NCBI RefSeq assembly: GCF_029784135.1
Contig: NC_073746.1
Span: 64,296,763 to 64,360,762, forward strand
Direction of reading: 5' to 3'
Source of the DNA: Toxorhynchites rutilus septentrionalis
Taxonomy: Eukaryota; Arthropoda; Insecta; Diptera; Culicidae
Length of the DNA stretch: 64,000 bases
The notes under the pieces were generated by a model. That model was not told the origin of the DNA. It saw only the letters and a program-made list of their open reading frames with translations, and searched no databases. This document shows, piece by piece, positions 53,877-64,000 of this stretch. The stretch's first letter is position 1, and every line of letters begins with the position of its first letter. Position numbers and translations under genes: made by a program.

Positions 53877-56390
53877 AACACAAGCGTTTGAAATTCTGCA
53901 TTCTCTTCATAACTTCAGTGGTATTCAACAGCTACTAGCACTAATACGTTTGTTTAAAAACAAAATACAGTGGCGTTTCATAGCCTTACACATATTTTTC
54001 GTCATTATTTTTTTATGTCTGTAATAAATCGTATATTCGTACGAGTGGATTAAGCCACGCTAATGATGGTCTTACCTAATTTCCCTGTAAAGGTTTGAAC
54101 GGGACGAGTTATCTCATTGATAACAATTCGCAAGCATTTTCAATTTTTGTATATCCCCTCCACTTTCGCATGTATATGCTAGTTAGGTACGTCATATACC
54201 ACCCAAAATATTGGATATATGATGATGCATATGCGTTAGTTATACGATTTAATGTTTGGGTAGTTGTTCACACCGAGAGTTTGTGCAGCTGTAATCCAAA
54301 TTAAGGATGATCTAGTTTGATTGATTCATTCGGCATTTGTTCGTGGAATGGCTCAATACCTAAACATAAGTTTGAAATTAAAACTCAATCAAGCATTAGA
54401 AGCTTTCATTGGGATCATTTTTTAGCAACTGAATAATTATCCAATATACACATTTGAAAAACAAAAAAAAAACGATGCGCATGTTTTCCGATACCCCGGC
54501 TGCACTTGCAGCCGCCTTCGATACCGCCCAGTTTCCTTATGTCCTTGAACTTGATCTCAACACAATGTCGCAAGGCGGAAAATGGGAGCAACCAGAACGC
54601 AATTATCTTTAATTGCAGTTAAAGAAAGTCGTAATCGCCGCTATAATATCCAGCGTGACGTGAAAAGGTGGTAAAATGGCATTACAGTTGAGTAGCGTGG
54701 CTGCACTGAGCGGGAATCGGAACCTGTGATAACATGGTGTGGGCGGGAAGGTGATGAAGCTAACGAGCAAGTAACGCCAATTAATCGAAAGGAATCGTAT
54801 TCGGTCGGTTGGTGGAACTGGTGGAATTTTTCCTATGATAAGAATTGTTCCACCATGTGGACAAGTAGCTGACCAAGGAACTACTGTTCAATCGGTTGAT
54901 TTACGCCCGGTCGCCCGTGTGTAAGCTAACCACTGCATTTACCATTGGAACCAATGAAATGGGGACTACGCAGGACGGCAACCGTGTCGTCAAAACGATG
55001 CCGCAACCAGCAAAAAATAAACCCAAAGAAGGCGTGAATCGTTGCGATGCGATAGAGCAATAAAAGACGATAAAACGGAAAGAGGATAATTTCCATCTGA
55101 TTTGAGCCGTAATTTGCTTTAGGGCTGTTATGAGGAAGCAAAATTTATAGGTTGCCCTCGCTGGTGGTTAAATGCTAATGAATAACAAAAAAGAGGTTTT
55201 CTTTTTGATGGTAATATTTGGTATAATAAAAACCAGGAATATTAATACCAATATGATAAAAGTTGCTTTCGATGTTTAGCTTGATTCAGCTAAGTGTATC
55301 AGCTCTCTATTCATTCGTCTAAAACTATACTTATTTTCCAGAATCCCTAGGAAATATTTAATAAGTTATTACTTTTTTTTATTAAATGCATAAAACAGGT
55401 AGAACTGAATTTCACTTAAACAAATTTCTATAATTTTTCAGAATTCCTACTAAAACTCATAATTATAAAATAAGATTACCACCAGATATAATTTTAGCTC
55501 AAGATTTTTCATCATTTGCGAAAAACCCTGTTAGAGCAACATAGAGCAACATATTTGATGAGATGAAAATTATTTTCATTTATTTTGTTTTGATTTTAAA
55601 AGTGTGTTCATTCCACCTGAAAATCCGGTATCTATTGCATCTATCTATTGAAAATCCCACATCTATTGCCCAAATAGCATGCGGTAAGATATGGTGTCAA
55701 CATCTACGAAGGTATTAAATGGTAGTGAATCAAGCATAAGCTATTGAGATTTCTATGAAAAAATATAGTTTTAAATTGTTAATAGATCAATGAAAAGAAT
55801 TTCAAAATGTTTTTTGAATGCTCATAACATATTGTTCTGTGCCATCTTCTTCCATCCAGCGTACAGATAATCCAATTAGGTTTTCTTTCCAATCAAAACC
55901 TAGGAGAATTTGCGGTTCGGCAATTCGGATTTTAGCTTCCTGAAGCTTTCTGTAGCTCTCCGATACCTCTTGCTACAGTGCTTGAAATTAAGCTATCAGA
56001 ACCGGCCGAGTCGCTAGGTTTCTCATTAGAGATGTTGATGGTGCTGCTCCCGAATTCCTTTGACGGAATATGGCCATACATAGAGCCAGTTGTCTGAAAA
56101 TGGAAATACTTTATATTCCTTCGCAGTCGAGCCGCCGTAAAAATACCAGTTTGAAAAAGCAGCACAGAAACAACTCATCCTGGGTACTAGTTCCGTTATT
56201 TTAACTTTAATGGTTCACTAACTCCTTTATCTCACGTATTATTGACGTATTTTCGGAAAAAAAAGTAGCAAAACACGGAATATTCGCAACAACAAAAAAA
56301 CTGTTGGGTAATGTCAGGGATATAACCGGAGTGACGTAGGATTATACAAAGAGGGCAACTTTTGTTAAATATATTGTTTTATTTTTTTTA
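53877..56390. other. Unassigned region with a GC-richer core
   Basis: 54470-55130 is less AT-rich. A 43-codon frame from ATG 54481 (MFSDTPAALAAAFDTAQFPY...) ends at 54612; I do not recognise it. 55490-55560 has CAAGATTTTTCATCATTTGC, a relative of the fold-back arm words. GTGACGTAGGATTATAC at 56331 resembles the family F terminal motif. Confidence 0.4.
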
Positions 56391-58571
56391 GGGGCTGTCC
56401 ACAAACCACGTGGACAGAAATAGCACGGTTTTAGACTCCCCCTCCCCCTCCGTGGACAAGCGTGGACATTTTCATACCCATACCCCCCTTTGTCCACGTG
56501 GACATTTTTCCTTTTTAAATTAAAATAATTAAGGAAATAACTTTTCCATTACCAGCGAAGATATAAAGGCTATCTGGTTTGCTAACACCGAAACACGCAA
56601 TGTACAGTTAACCAGGTGAGGAACAATCCGCATCTGAATATAAACTACACAACTTCAAAGATTGATCTTGAGCTTTGCTAATTGAGATTGCAAGATCCAA
56701 TCGAATAGAAATAAATGGATTTAAAATCATTTTCAAATTCATTTCTAGTTCATGATTTTCTAAACACTTGCAAAAAAATGTGTTGATATCACATAGACGC
56801 CAGTAATAATCTAGTCAACTTGATTATTTCGCTTTCATTTGATTCAACTGGAATTCCAGTAGAGCCTTTTACTACCGAGATATTTCCTTTCATTTGTATT
56901 ATTAATATTTAATGACATAACGATCGCACAGCAAACCGCAGGGCAATTGTGGAAACTTGAAAATGTTCTATACGAGATCCAGTTATTGCTTTGACAAATG
57001 CATTGTTTTGTTTGTCAATTGCATTGTTACAGTGTTAGAGTGTTACTCAAAATTTTAGATGAAACAAATCTTTGCCCACATATGATCGATCACAGTAAAT
57101 GCCGATTCATTTCCACTCTGGATTTCCGATTCACCTTTAGTCGGTAGCGCAAATCAAAACTTTTTCCACCATAGTTCGGAGAATTTTCAGAGGGTATTGA
57201 AGGCGTTTTAAAATATTTTATTATGTTTCAAATCCTTATATGTACCTATGTCCTTATACCCTCCTTTTCATCCATTGCGAGCGATTGGCCCCCTTGGTAT
57301 AAACAGTAAAATAAGTTGAAATGTAAATATACAATAGATATACGAATAGATTTAAGAATCGAGTGTGATCATCAACATTGTAACAATTCCCTTATATCCC
57401 ATCCCTTTCCTGAAAGAATATGTCGAGTAAACCGAGTAAACCGCGAGTAATCGGTTTTCCACCTTACTAACCATAGTGTTAGGAAAATTATTTATGTATA
57501 GTTTCAAAACATATATTTAAGAATTCGGCTCCTTTAAACTAATGTAACTGAGCCTGTAAAAATAAACGATTTATATATACAAATCCTTATGGGCCATACT
57601 ACATTGAGTGTCTAGATGACTTTCAAAGTGCTTGCGGGGAAAATGACATCAGACAACATACGATACATTGATTCCCAACTATGGAGTTAAGCTCAAATCT
57701 CAACTGTAAAAGTTGAATTTTTCTTGAGACTCGTTTTTTGCTCGAAATTGACCTCAATTCAGAATTACGCTCTTAGAAGAATCTAATTGCATTCATTTGA
57801 AAGATGAGAAAATTTTCTGTTGTGGAACATTTTAAATAGTGAAAGATAACAATAGGAATAACATTGTGGTGTCGAGGAAGGAATTGTAGAAGGGTTGGAG
57901 AGCTTTAATTTTGTTGATAGAAACAATCAAGTTTATTTTTATAATATTTATAAAAAATTATAAAAAACCCTTGAAAAACGACAAATTTTAAGTATTTTTT
58001 AACTTCTAAAAGGCACTTCAATCCATCAATTCAAATGTTGTACAACTGCATTATATGCGAAATTTTTATTGACGGAATTGACGGAATTCCAATACTTTGA
58101 AAAGTTCTTACTTTTCGAGAAAAGTAATGCGAGAAAATAATTTTACACAAAATTCTGCATGAAAAATTTATCTTAAGACTAACTGTTCTCGAGATAGAAC
58201 AAAATCTATAGAAAATTATTTTTCATGAAAAAACCATATGTGTAATATCATGAAAACTTAACCATTATGGAATCGTTTATTTTTTCTAGGTTTGAGCTAT
58301 GAACGTCTATGCATAGCCCGCAACTATAAAATTATAGGATCATACAAAATAGCTCTGTCGCTCACAGTTTATATGAGTTATTTTCAGAATATAGATTTCA
58401 GTGAAGAAGTTTAATGATATTAGTAAAAATATATGAAGCACTCTCAGGCAGCTCAATCCGTTTATTGATAAATACAGAATACTCACTATGGACGGAACGG
58501 AAAGTTTTAAAATTCTTGGATATGGATCAGTTTTTATTTAATTTAGAATGTATCGGTGATTATATTTGATA
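56391..58571. mobile_element. Family A element, copy 2, right end lost
   Basis: It begins AGGGGCTGTCCACAAACCAC then GTGGACAG and follows copy 1 through CCCTCCGTGGACAAGCGTGG, GATATAAAGGCTATCTGG, ACATAACGATCGCACAGCAA and TAGAATGTATCGGTGATTAT. It diverges after about 58571, where the terminal GTCCACGTGG block is missing. It lacks the TTAA insertion of copy 1. It carries extra DNA at about 57165-58060, including a LINE fragment. Confidence 0.75.
57240..57579 (+). mobile_element. LINE 3' UTR fragment with 11-bp TSD
   Basis: The direct repeat CAAATCCTTAT lies at 57229-57239 and 57580-57590. The interior matches the 3' UTR of the 23 kb LINE (CGCGAGTAATCGGTTTTCC, ACTAACCATAG, GTAACTGAGCCTGTAAAAAT). 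It is heavily 5'-truncated and in plus orientation. Confidence 0.85.
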
Positions 58572-59259
58572 TTTTGATTATATTTGAGAGGCTCAGAATG
58601 CTAGGGGTGTAAGTGACTTGAACGATTTCTCTTCATCAACTTTTTATTTAGTTAATAACTCAACTGCAAAAACGTTCCAATTTAAGTTTGCTATAGAATC
58701 CGAATAGATCTGACCTATCTTTCACATTGTCGGATACAACTGGGAATGTATTTGCAACTAAGTTATGACCAAAAGAGAGAGTCGATGTAGAGAAATCATC
58801 ACATCCGTTCTGCTCCGCGGTTAGAAAATGAATGATGGTTTCGGAAAGCAATAACTAAATTTATTCCATTCGACTGGCGGTAGAATCACAAGTGGAAGTG
58901 GTTTACAATATGATTCTTCATTTGTACCCAAATTATATTCTGCTATTACTGTGGTTGGTCGTTTTGGTTGGAGCCATTTGAAGAGCACAAATCGGACCAA
59001 TCCAAACAATGCGTTTGGACAACGCTTGACATTTCACAATTATTTAATTGTTTATCTCAAGAAAAATTAAATGTTATTCAACATGATAGATGCGTAGAAA
59101 TATGTCCTATCAATAGATGTAAACATCTTTGCCATCTGTTAAGAAATGCTCGAGTTAAAAGCATTCGGAATCTTTCATTTTTTCCTCCATGTTCAGTGCC
59201 TAGATTTCCATTTTACCCCCCTATATCTTCCGGTTAGACGTAGTTCTACGTCAAAAAAC
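58572..59259. other. Unassigned; possible decayed coding scraps
   Basis: Two overlapping minus-strand frames (58660-58851 and 58821-59009) contain VIAEYNLGTNEESYCKPLPL and SFGHNLVANTFPVVSDNVKD, which look like one broken protein of unknown type. GACGTAGTTCTACGTC at 59237-59252 resembles the family F terminal palindrome. Confidence 0.35.
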
Positions 59260-60412
59260 ACTTGTTATCAATTGCTTTGCGATCGCTGCTTTCCGTCAAA
59301 GCTAAGATGTCAAGACGCGTCCACATCACGCCGAGCGACCTTGGCCGCCCGGTAAAGCTGACTAAATGTGGACGTACCGCCCGGGCTTGCCGACGTGCCG
59401 AAAACCGACTCGAAACAAACCGAACCCAACCCGAAACAAGTGGGTCCTGTTCGAGAAAGTCGAACCAAAACAAAACGAAGTAAATTAGCGTTGACGACAT
59501 GGGTTTCGTGTGTTCGTGACGGCTTCGTATATCCGATAGGGCTTCGCTTCGTGCACCCGATGTGGCGTCCACATTGCATAACGAACCGAATATGCCGTCT
59601 GGTACAGGCCGATCGGTATCATTCGGCATAATGTGGACGCGCCTTCATAGTTGAGAGAGTATAAGTGTATCGTGTCGTTGCGCACTTTGTAGCGTGTCCC
59701 ACTTATTTCATTTGAGAACCCCTCTTACAATTGATTTCTTCGTATGTTCAGAGCTCTTGGCTACCTTTGGTTGTGTATGAGATGCCCGGTAAAGCGAATG
59801 CCGGTTTCCCCTCTTTTTTTTATTTTATAGAATGAGTGTCGGCGCGTGTGCTAGCTGGCGGCTGCTGCAAAGCTCTCGAGACTGGACTTTCCGCTGACGA
59901 GATTTTCTCCCAGCTACGGAGAGACAACCTTAAGAGTTTTCTTTTTACTTAAACTCGAATCCCCGGTGCGAGGTTCGGCTTGACCGGGACTCAGAGGGTG
60001 GTAGGTTGATTTCATAGGGATCTCTGGAAACAATTCCGAAAGCAGGCTAAATAATGACTTCGGTACATCTATTTTTTTTTAAATAGTATGAAACAAAAAA
60101 GATTAACCGCTTATCTGAGCTTTCGTCAAATCACTCCCGTTCGACCCGTGAAGGAGGCAAGAGTGGAGTTTGAATTATTTCATTCTTTTTATATATATAT
60201 TTCGAAAGGTATCCAATAATACATTTTGTTGAGTTAGTTGCGTGAAAGTAAGCGTTATTTTTTATCCCCGTGTAGCGAAAAAGTAGTGATAGGAAAATAA
60301 CAACCGATCACCGGAATTCCCTCTAGAGTGCGAAATTAATTATAAGAGGTAAATGTGCGTTTTTTGTTCATATGTGGTTTTGGTTGTCTATAATGATGAC
60401 ATCACGTTTTTA
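59260..60412. other. GC-richer, CpG-containing region, candidate regulatory or 5' UTR DNA
   Basis: 59270-59640 and 59830-60010 are clearly GC-richer than the surroundings. A TATAAG near 59660, and an AAGAGGTAAATG splice-donor-like site near 60346, would fit a plus-strand promoter and non-coding exon. There is no supporting coding exon. Frames at 59246-59685 on both strands have no domain. Confidence 0.25.
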
Positions 60413-60753
60413 TTAAACCGAAATGAAGGAAGGAACCTTTTCTGACCCCGAGAAGCGAACCTGAGGATTGACCAATATCCACTCGGCCGAAGCAGCAACA
60501 GATTTGCGATTCTTCAACACATTCCGGAGATATCGAAATAAGCTATTTTGGTGACTCAAGTAGTGCGCCGCAGCCAAAAACCAAAGCGCGCACTGCAACG
60601 GAAGCAGGTTTGCTAAAATACCACCGAACTCAATTATCCAGAGTGAGTACCCCTCAAATAACATGCGCATGTCGGGGACAATAAGCGAGTCGTCGTTACC
60701 GACACTCAATGAATAGAGCCACAAAATCATATCCACAAAAATAAATGTCATTA
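60413..60753 (-). CDS. Hypothetical membrane-protein-like open frame, possibly an exon
   Basis: 112 codons from ATG 60751 to a TAA that overlaps AATAAA on the minus strand. There are two hydrophobic stretches: residues about 2-17 (TFIFVDMILWLYSLSV) and 36-63 (LWIIEFGGILANLLPLQCAL...). A basic segment near 70-85 follows (RYLRNVLKNRK). An AG at 60754-60755 could be a splice acceptor just before the ATG, although the preceding pyrimidine tract is poor. I do not recognise the family. A chemoreceptor-like or other multi-pass protein fragment is conceivable but unsupported. It might also be chance. Confidence 0.3.
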
Positions 60754-61040
60754 CTGGTAATGTCTTTGCTATTGATCATGTAACGGCCGCTTTACACTCT
60801 GTTCAACTTCTATAAGGCCAGGTGATGATCTTGCTGATTTGTGTCATTGTAAACAAACAATGCTCCAATTTATATTCTAGTGTGTAGGTATTGGTGACTA
60901 CCATACACTGCATGATTTTCATATGTGTGTGTGCAAGCGCTGAGCGTAAACGAATGTTTTTGTATCTTTCAAGTATCAAGTTTGTATAAGACCAGTTACA
61001 TTTTTCGTTTTTTAGTTGTATTGATCAATAAATCTGGAAA

Positions 61041-61590
61041 ATGTCGAAGGGAAAAGTGCTCACGGAGAAAAAAGAAAGACAAATCCATACATTTCACCAA
61101 TAAAATGTTGGTATCAGAGAAATTCCTCGTCGGATTGGACGATCCCATCAAGTAGTGCTCAATTATTTAGTGTATCCTCAAGGATACGGTAAGAAGGAGA
61201 GAGCTCGAAGTAAATCGAAGCTCTATGACCGTGATAACCGAGAAATAGCTAGAACAGCTACCTCAAAATCGCTTATGTAAATAAAGCAATATTTCAATTT
61301 AAATGTTTCTCGGATGACAATTCGTCAAGTTCTGGTAAAAAGTCCTCACATAAAGAGGGCTACTAATCTTACACTATCTCACATCGGAAGACGTCTGAGT
61401 TTTGCCAAAGCTCACATGAACCGAAAGTCGGTTCCTTGTACGCAGAATCTACACTGAGGAAAAGCGGTACACCACGATTGAAGAGCTGAAGGTCACAATT
61501 TCGGAAACATGGAAAAAAATATATATAGTATGCCAACACGAATTTCCCACGTTATAAACGTTATAAGGTCTGCATCGCAAAATGTTGGTC
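61041..61590 (+). pseudogene. Tc1-like transposase remnant
   Basis: Opens at ATG 61041 with MSKGKVLTEKKERQIHTFHQ, then a stop, and REIPRRIGRSHQVVLNYLV in another frame: the first helix-turn-helix of Tc1 transposases. YDRDNREIARTATSKS and SRMTIRQVLVKSPHIKR (second helix-turn-helix), then RLSFAKAHMNRK follow. The DDE core is deleted: 61490-61570 jumps to TISETWKK and SMPTRISHVINV, the family's C-terminus. Several stops and frameshifts make it long dead. Confidence 0.8.
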
Positions 61591-62309
61591 ATAATAAGCT
61601 CTAAAAGTCATACGAAGACAGTTTTGATGTAGAATTTGAAATAAAAAAGTTGGAAAAAACCGTTTTTTCGTGGTCACTCTAATGCAACTCAGAATGAAAG
61701 CGCTAAATCGATTATATTGAAAGATAGAAAAAAGTTTTGTTTTACAAAGTTGTTTAAGATAACTGGGTTTACAACATTGTCCAACTATGTTTATCTCTAT
61801 CTATAAAGATAAGAAAGTTGATTTTTTCATTTCATCGACAATTTTGGTCACCCTATTTTTGATAACATAAAAATGAGCGTTCTATCATATGTAACAACTT
61901 TGTCGAAGACAGTTTTTGTCTAGAGAATAACTGTGGAGCTCTAAATGCTAATTTTCACTTAAATGTATCTCCTGGACCATTGTGCACTGTTGTAGTCCTA
62001 TGAAGAATATGTCACCGAGTCGATTAATTTAAGAGTATTTTTCTTGGTTACCTTCTCAGTTTTCTCAAAGCCTTCGTCGTTATGTTTGGGGCTGCAAAAA
62101 AACTACGCGCGTGGAATAACGGAATATATGATCGGTCTGTTTGATGTTAATGGAGTTCTCTCTTAACCTTATCAGGTTTCTCACAGTTAACTCTCCGCCG
62201 TCACGATTGGATTTCGATAAAAATACGTGCGATAAATGTGAATATATAGATGGACACGTGAGATTTTCGTTTCGTCTAGTGCTCGATAGTTCGCCTTTAC
62301 CTAATCACA
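61591..62309. other. Unassigned AT-rich spacer
   Basis: No gene or recognised element in about 700 bp. Confidence 0.4.
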
Positions 62310-62640
62310 TCACTTACATCAGTGAAATTTTGATTCTTACCTCTCCCCAGTAACAACTACTACATTCTTGATAATCGCAAGGGAGTCACGCTATTAAGGC
62401 AATCCTTCTGGCCTATGTCATACTAACATTCCTTCCCATCCTTTGGTGACTGTAAGGTCGTGACCGGGCGTCGTTATTGACTATTTAAGGCTCGAATCAC
62501 CGAAACTTGCACAATGAGAATGATTTGCTAATTCCCAAGCGTCATTCAGTGTGTTCTTTGTGCGAATTCGCTGGTCCAGGACAACCACGGAGAGCAACTA
62601 CGAAGTGTACAGTCTACCCGAGCTCAAGCTTGATACAAAA
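62310..62640 (+). repeat. Dispersed repeat, SINE-free copy
   Basis: Aligns with 9215-9650. It shows an uninterrupted ATGATTTGCTAATTCCCAAG where the other copy has a SINE. It lies just downstream of the BRD7/9 gene's 3' end. Confidence 0.7.
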
Positions 62641-62820
62641 TAGTCGGGTGAGATTTCGGATTTTTTCAGTTGATTTTAGGTAAAACTACTCTAATTTTGG
62701 ACATTATATTCAAAAATAATTGAAATATTTTGCTTTTTTCTCCCTGCACCCGCAACCTTTGCGATTTTTATAAAATACATTCTTCGGTCACATTCCGATC
62801 GCGGATATCACGAATTTCAT

Positions 62821-64000
62821 TCAACCCATCAACATGTGTTCGATACCAGCGGTTGGATCGGGCTCACCCCCAACACTGTCCGCGTTGGAACTATTTTGGA
62901 GCAGTTCTCGCAGCTCGCTGTCGATATCCACCTGCGATGGATTCGGATTGAGATGATGATGCTGTTGATGATGCTGGTGGTGATGATGGGTGATTGTTTC
63001 CGGCTCCAGGTCCATGTCCATCGGTGTGGTGTCAATGATATCCGCTGTTCGTTTCGGGATAGGAATAATAGTTTTCACAAGGTGTTATGTAACCTATTTG
63101 CGAGTTACCGTTCGAAGGTGGGTTGCCATCATTGTGCTGACCAGGTGTTGCTCCCGGATTAGGCTGCGGGTTGATTATTCCGACCGGAGGCGGCTGATAT
63201 ATCTCCAAACCAACTGGGAATGGAAGAATTTGATATTTTTCGCCATGTTCAATTTTCTAGTTTATCGAAACTTACCATTACTCATTCCCATCGCCTTTCG
63301 TAGCCCATGCGGAGGGGCGATGGCCATCGGAGGCAACTGTTTGGCAATGTGTGTCAAATTGTTAGTAATCTGCGCGGCCAGTTCGATCTCGTTTTCGCCC
63401 GCCCGCTGGACATACGACAAATGGGCCGGCAGAGGTGCTGATAGACGATCCGTTTGAATCTGGTGCAGCTTCTGGATGAGATCCGAGTTTGCATTAAGTG
63501 ACTGCTGCAAGGTGTTGGTGATATTCGCCGCACTCAGCTGCAACTCCAAATCGTCCAGAAATTGCATATCCACTCCTAAACTGGACAACGACCGGAGCTG
63601 ATTGAAATCGATTGGAACGTTCGCGTACTTTTGACAATCCTCTTCTCGTTCTGACGGTTCCGGGAATGTTTGTTTCACCGCTTCGGTTTCCTGTCGTTGC
63701 ATATCGGATTCGTAAAGGGTGGAAAACGTCTTCCGATGCTCACCATTTGTTAGAATATCCAGCAGACTGTGCGCTATCCCACCTGCATACGGACTGTCCT
63801 TGGTGTATTTCATGATACTCTCGGCGTAATCGGCTCCGGTTTCATCGCCATATGTCTTGAGCACCAAATCCGATTCCTCCTTCGAAAGATTCGAGAAGCG
63901 TGAATCGAAAATTGGCGCAAATGAACTGAACCCTCCGTAGTTAAGAGGTTTCACGGTTTTTGCAAAATTTCGCCTGTCTTCTCTGAATCCTTGCAGCAAA
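62821..64000 (-). CDS. BRD7/BRD9 homologue, C-terminal three exons (partial)
   Basis: The gene encodes the bromodomain subunit of a SWI/SNF-type (non-canonical BAF/GBAP) chromatin-remodelling complex, acting in the nucleus. The exon 63276-64000 begins inside the DUF3512-type domain conserved just after the bromodomain: GFREDRRNFAKTVKPLNYGG, LSKEESDLVLKTYGDETGAD, YAESIMKYTKDS, LLDILTNGEHRKTF. The bromodomain itself lies beyond the window. Introns are inferred at 63214-63275 (62 nt, GTAAG...CAG) and 63045-63108 (64 nt, GTAAC...CAG). Both join in frame, giving exons 63109-63213 and 62821-63044. The last exon encodes ADIIDTTPMDMD, a His-rich run (HHHHQHHQQHHH), ELRELLQ and the ending EHMLMG. No clear AATAAA follows within about 150 bp. 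The family call is strong; the intron placement is inferred from splice signals and phase. Confidence 0.93.

Noticed and set aside
54481..54612. 43-codon ORF starting MFSDTPAALAAAF
   Set aside because: Too short and unrecognised; no splice or poly(A) context.

Overview
The window looks like intergenic and intronic DNA from a dipteran, most likely a culicine (Aedes-like) mosquito. It is AT-rich, has short (~60 bp) introns in its one clear gene, and carries tRNA-headed SINEs, an ITmD37E (DD37E) transposon of the kind described from mosquitoes, several mariners, and I-superfamily LINEs with an RNase H domain. The species assignment is inference; no mitochondrial or rRNA marker is present.

Host genes are sparse. 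The only protein gene I can name is the 3' end of a BRD7/BRD9 homologue on the minus strand (62821-64000, three exons, continuing beyond the window). There is one good tRNA-Pro(AGG) gene (19147-19218) and a tRNA-Asp(GTC)-like locus with a damaged acceptor stem (14318-14389). An unidentified membrane-protein-like open frame lies at 60413-60751.

Almost everything else is layered transposable-element DNA. At 2-5 kb a terminal-inverted-repeat element (family A) carries a TTAA-flanked insertion, which itself holds direct repeats and an ATTCGGGTAA-type minisatellite. At 5.9-6.8 kb lies a ~0.9 kb MITE (family C). At 8.8 kb there is a purine-only minisatellite, followed by a SINE inserted into a dispersed repeat and two LINE tails (10-12.2 kb). 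At 15.4-26 kb a large fold-back family (F) appears as one collinear copy plus an inverted pair; a SINE, a mellifera-type mariner and a 2.4 kb LINE lie in or beside its copies. At 29.4-35.1 kb a GT-rich cryptic repeat is followed by a 2647-bp tandem duplication that is almost perfectly identical. At 39-45 kb there is a mauritiana-type mariner split by an ITmD37E element, a perfect 42-bp-arm palindrome, a mariner fragment, a second mellifera-type mariner and a tRNA-headed SINE. At 45-48.4 kb lie a decayed Ty1/copia element, a small TTAA MITE, a 558-bp Tc1/mariner derivative and a LINE fragment. The region 48.4-56 kb is largely unassigned. At 56.4-58.6 kb there is a second family-A copy, which acts as an empty-site control for the first.

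The most informative features are the insertion histories, which can be read directly from target-site duplications and paralogous empty sites. A second is that an unrelated-looking SINE and an I-type LINE share a 3' tail hairpin, suggesting that the LINE machinery mobilises the SINE. I found no operon-like system, CRISPR array or convincing novel protein system.
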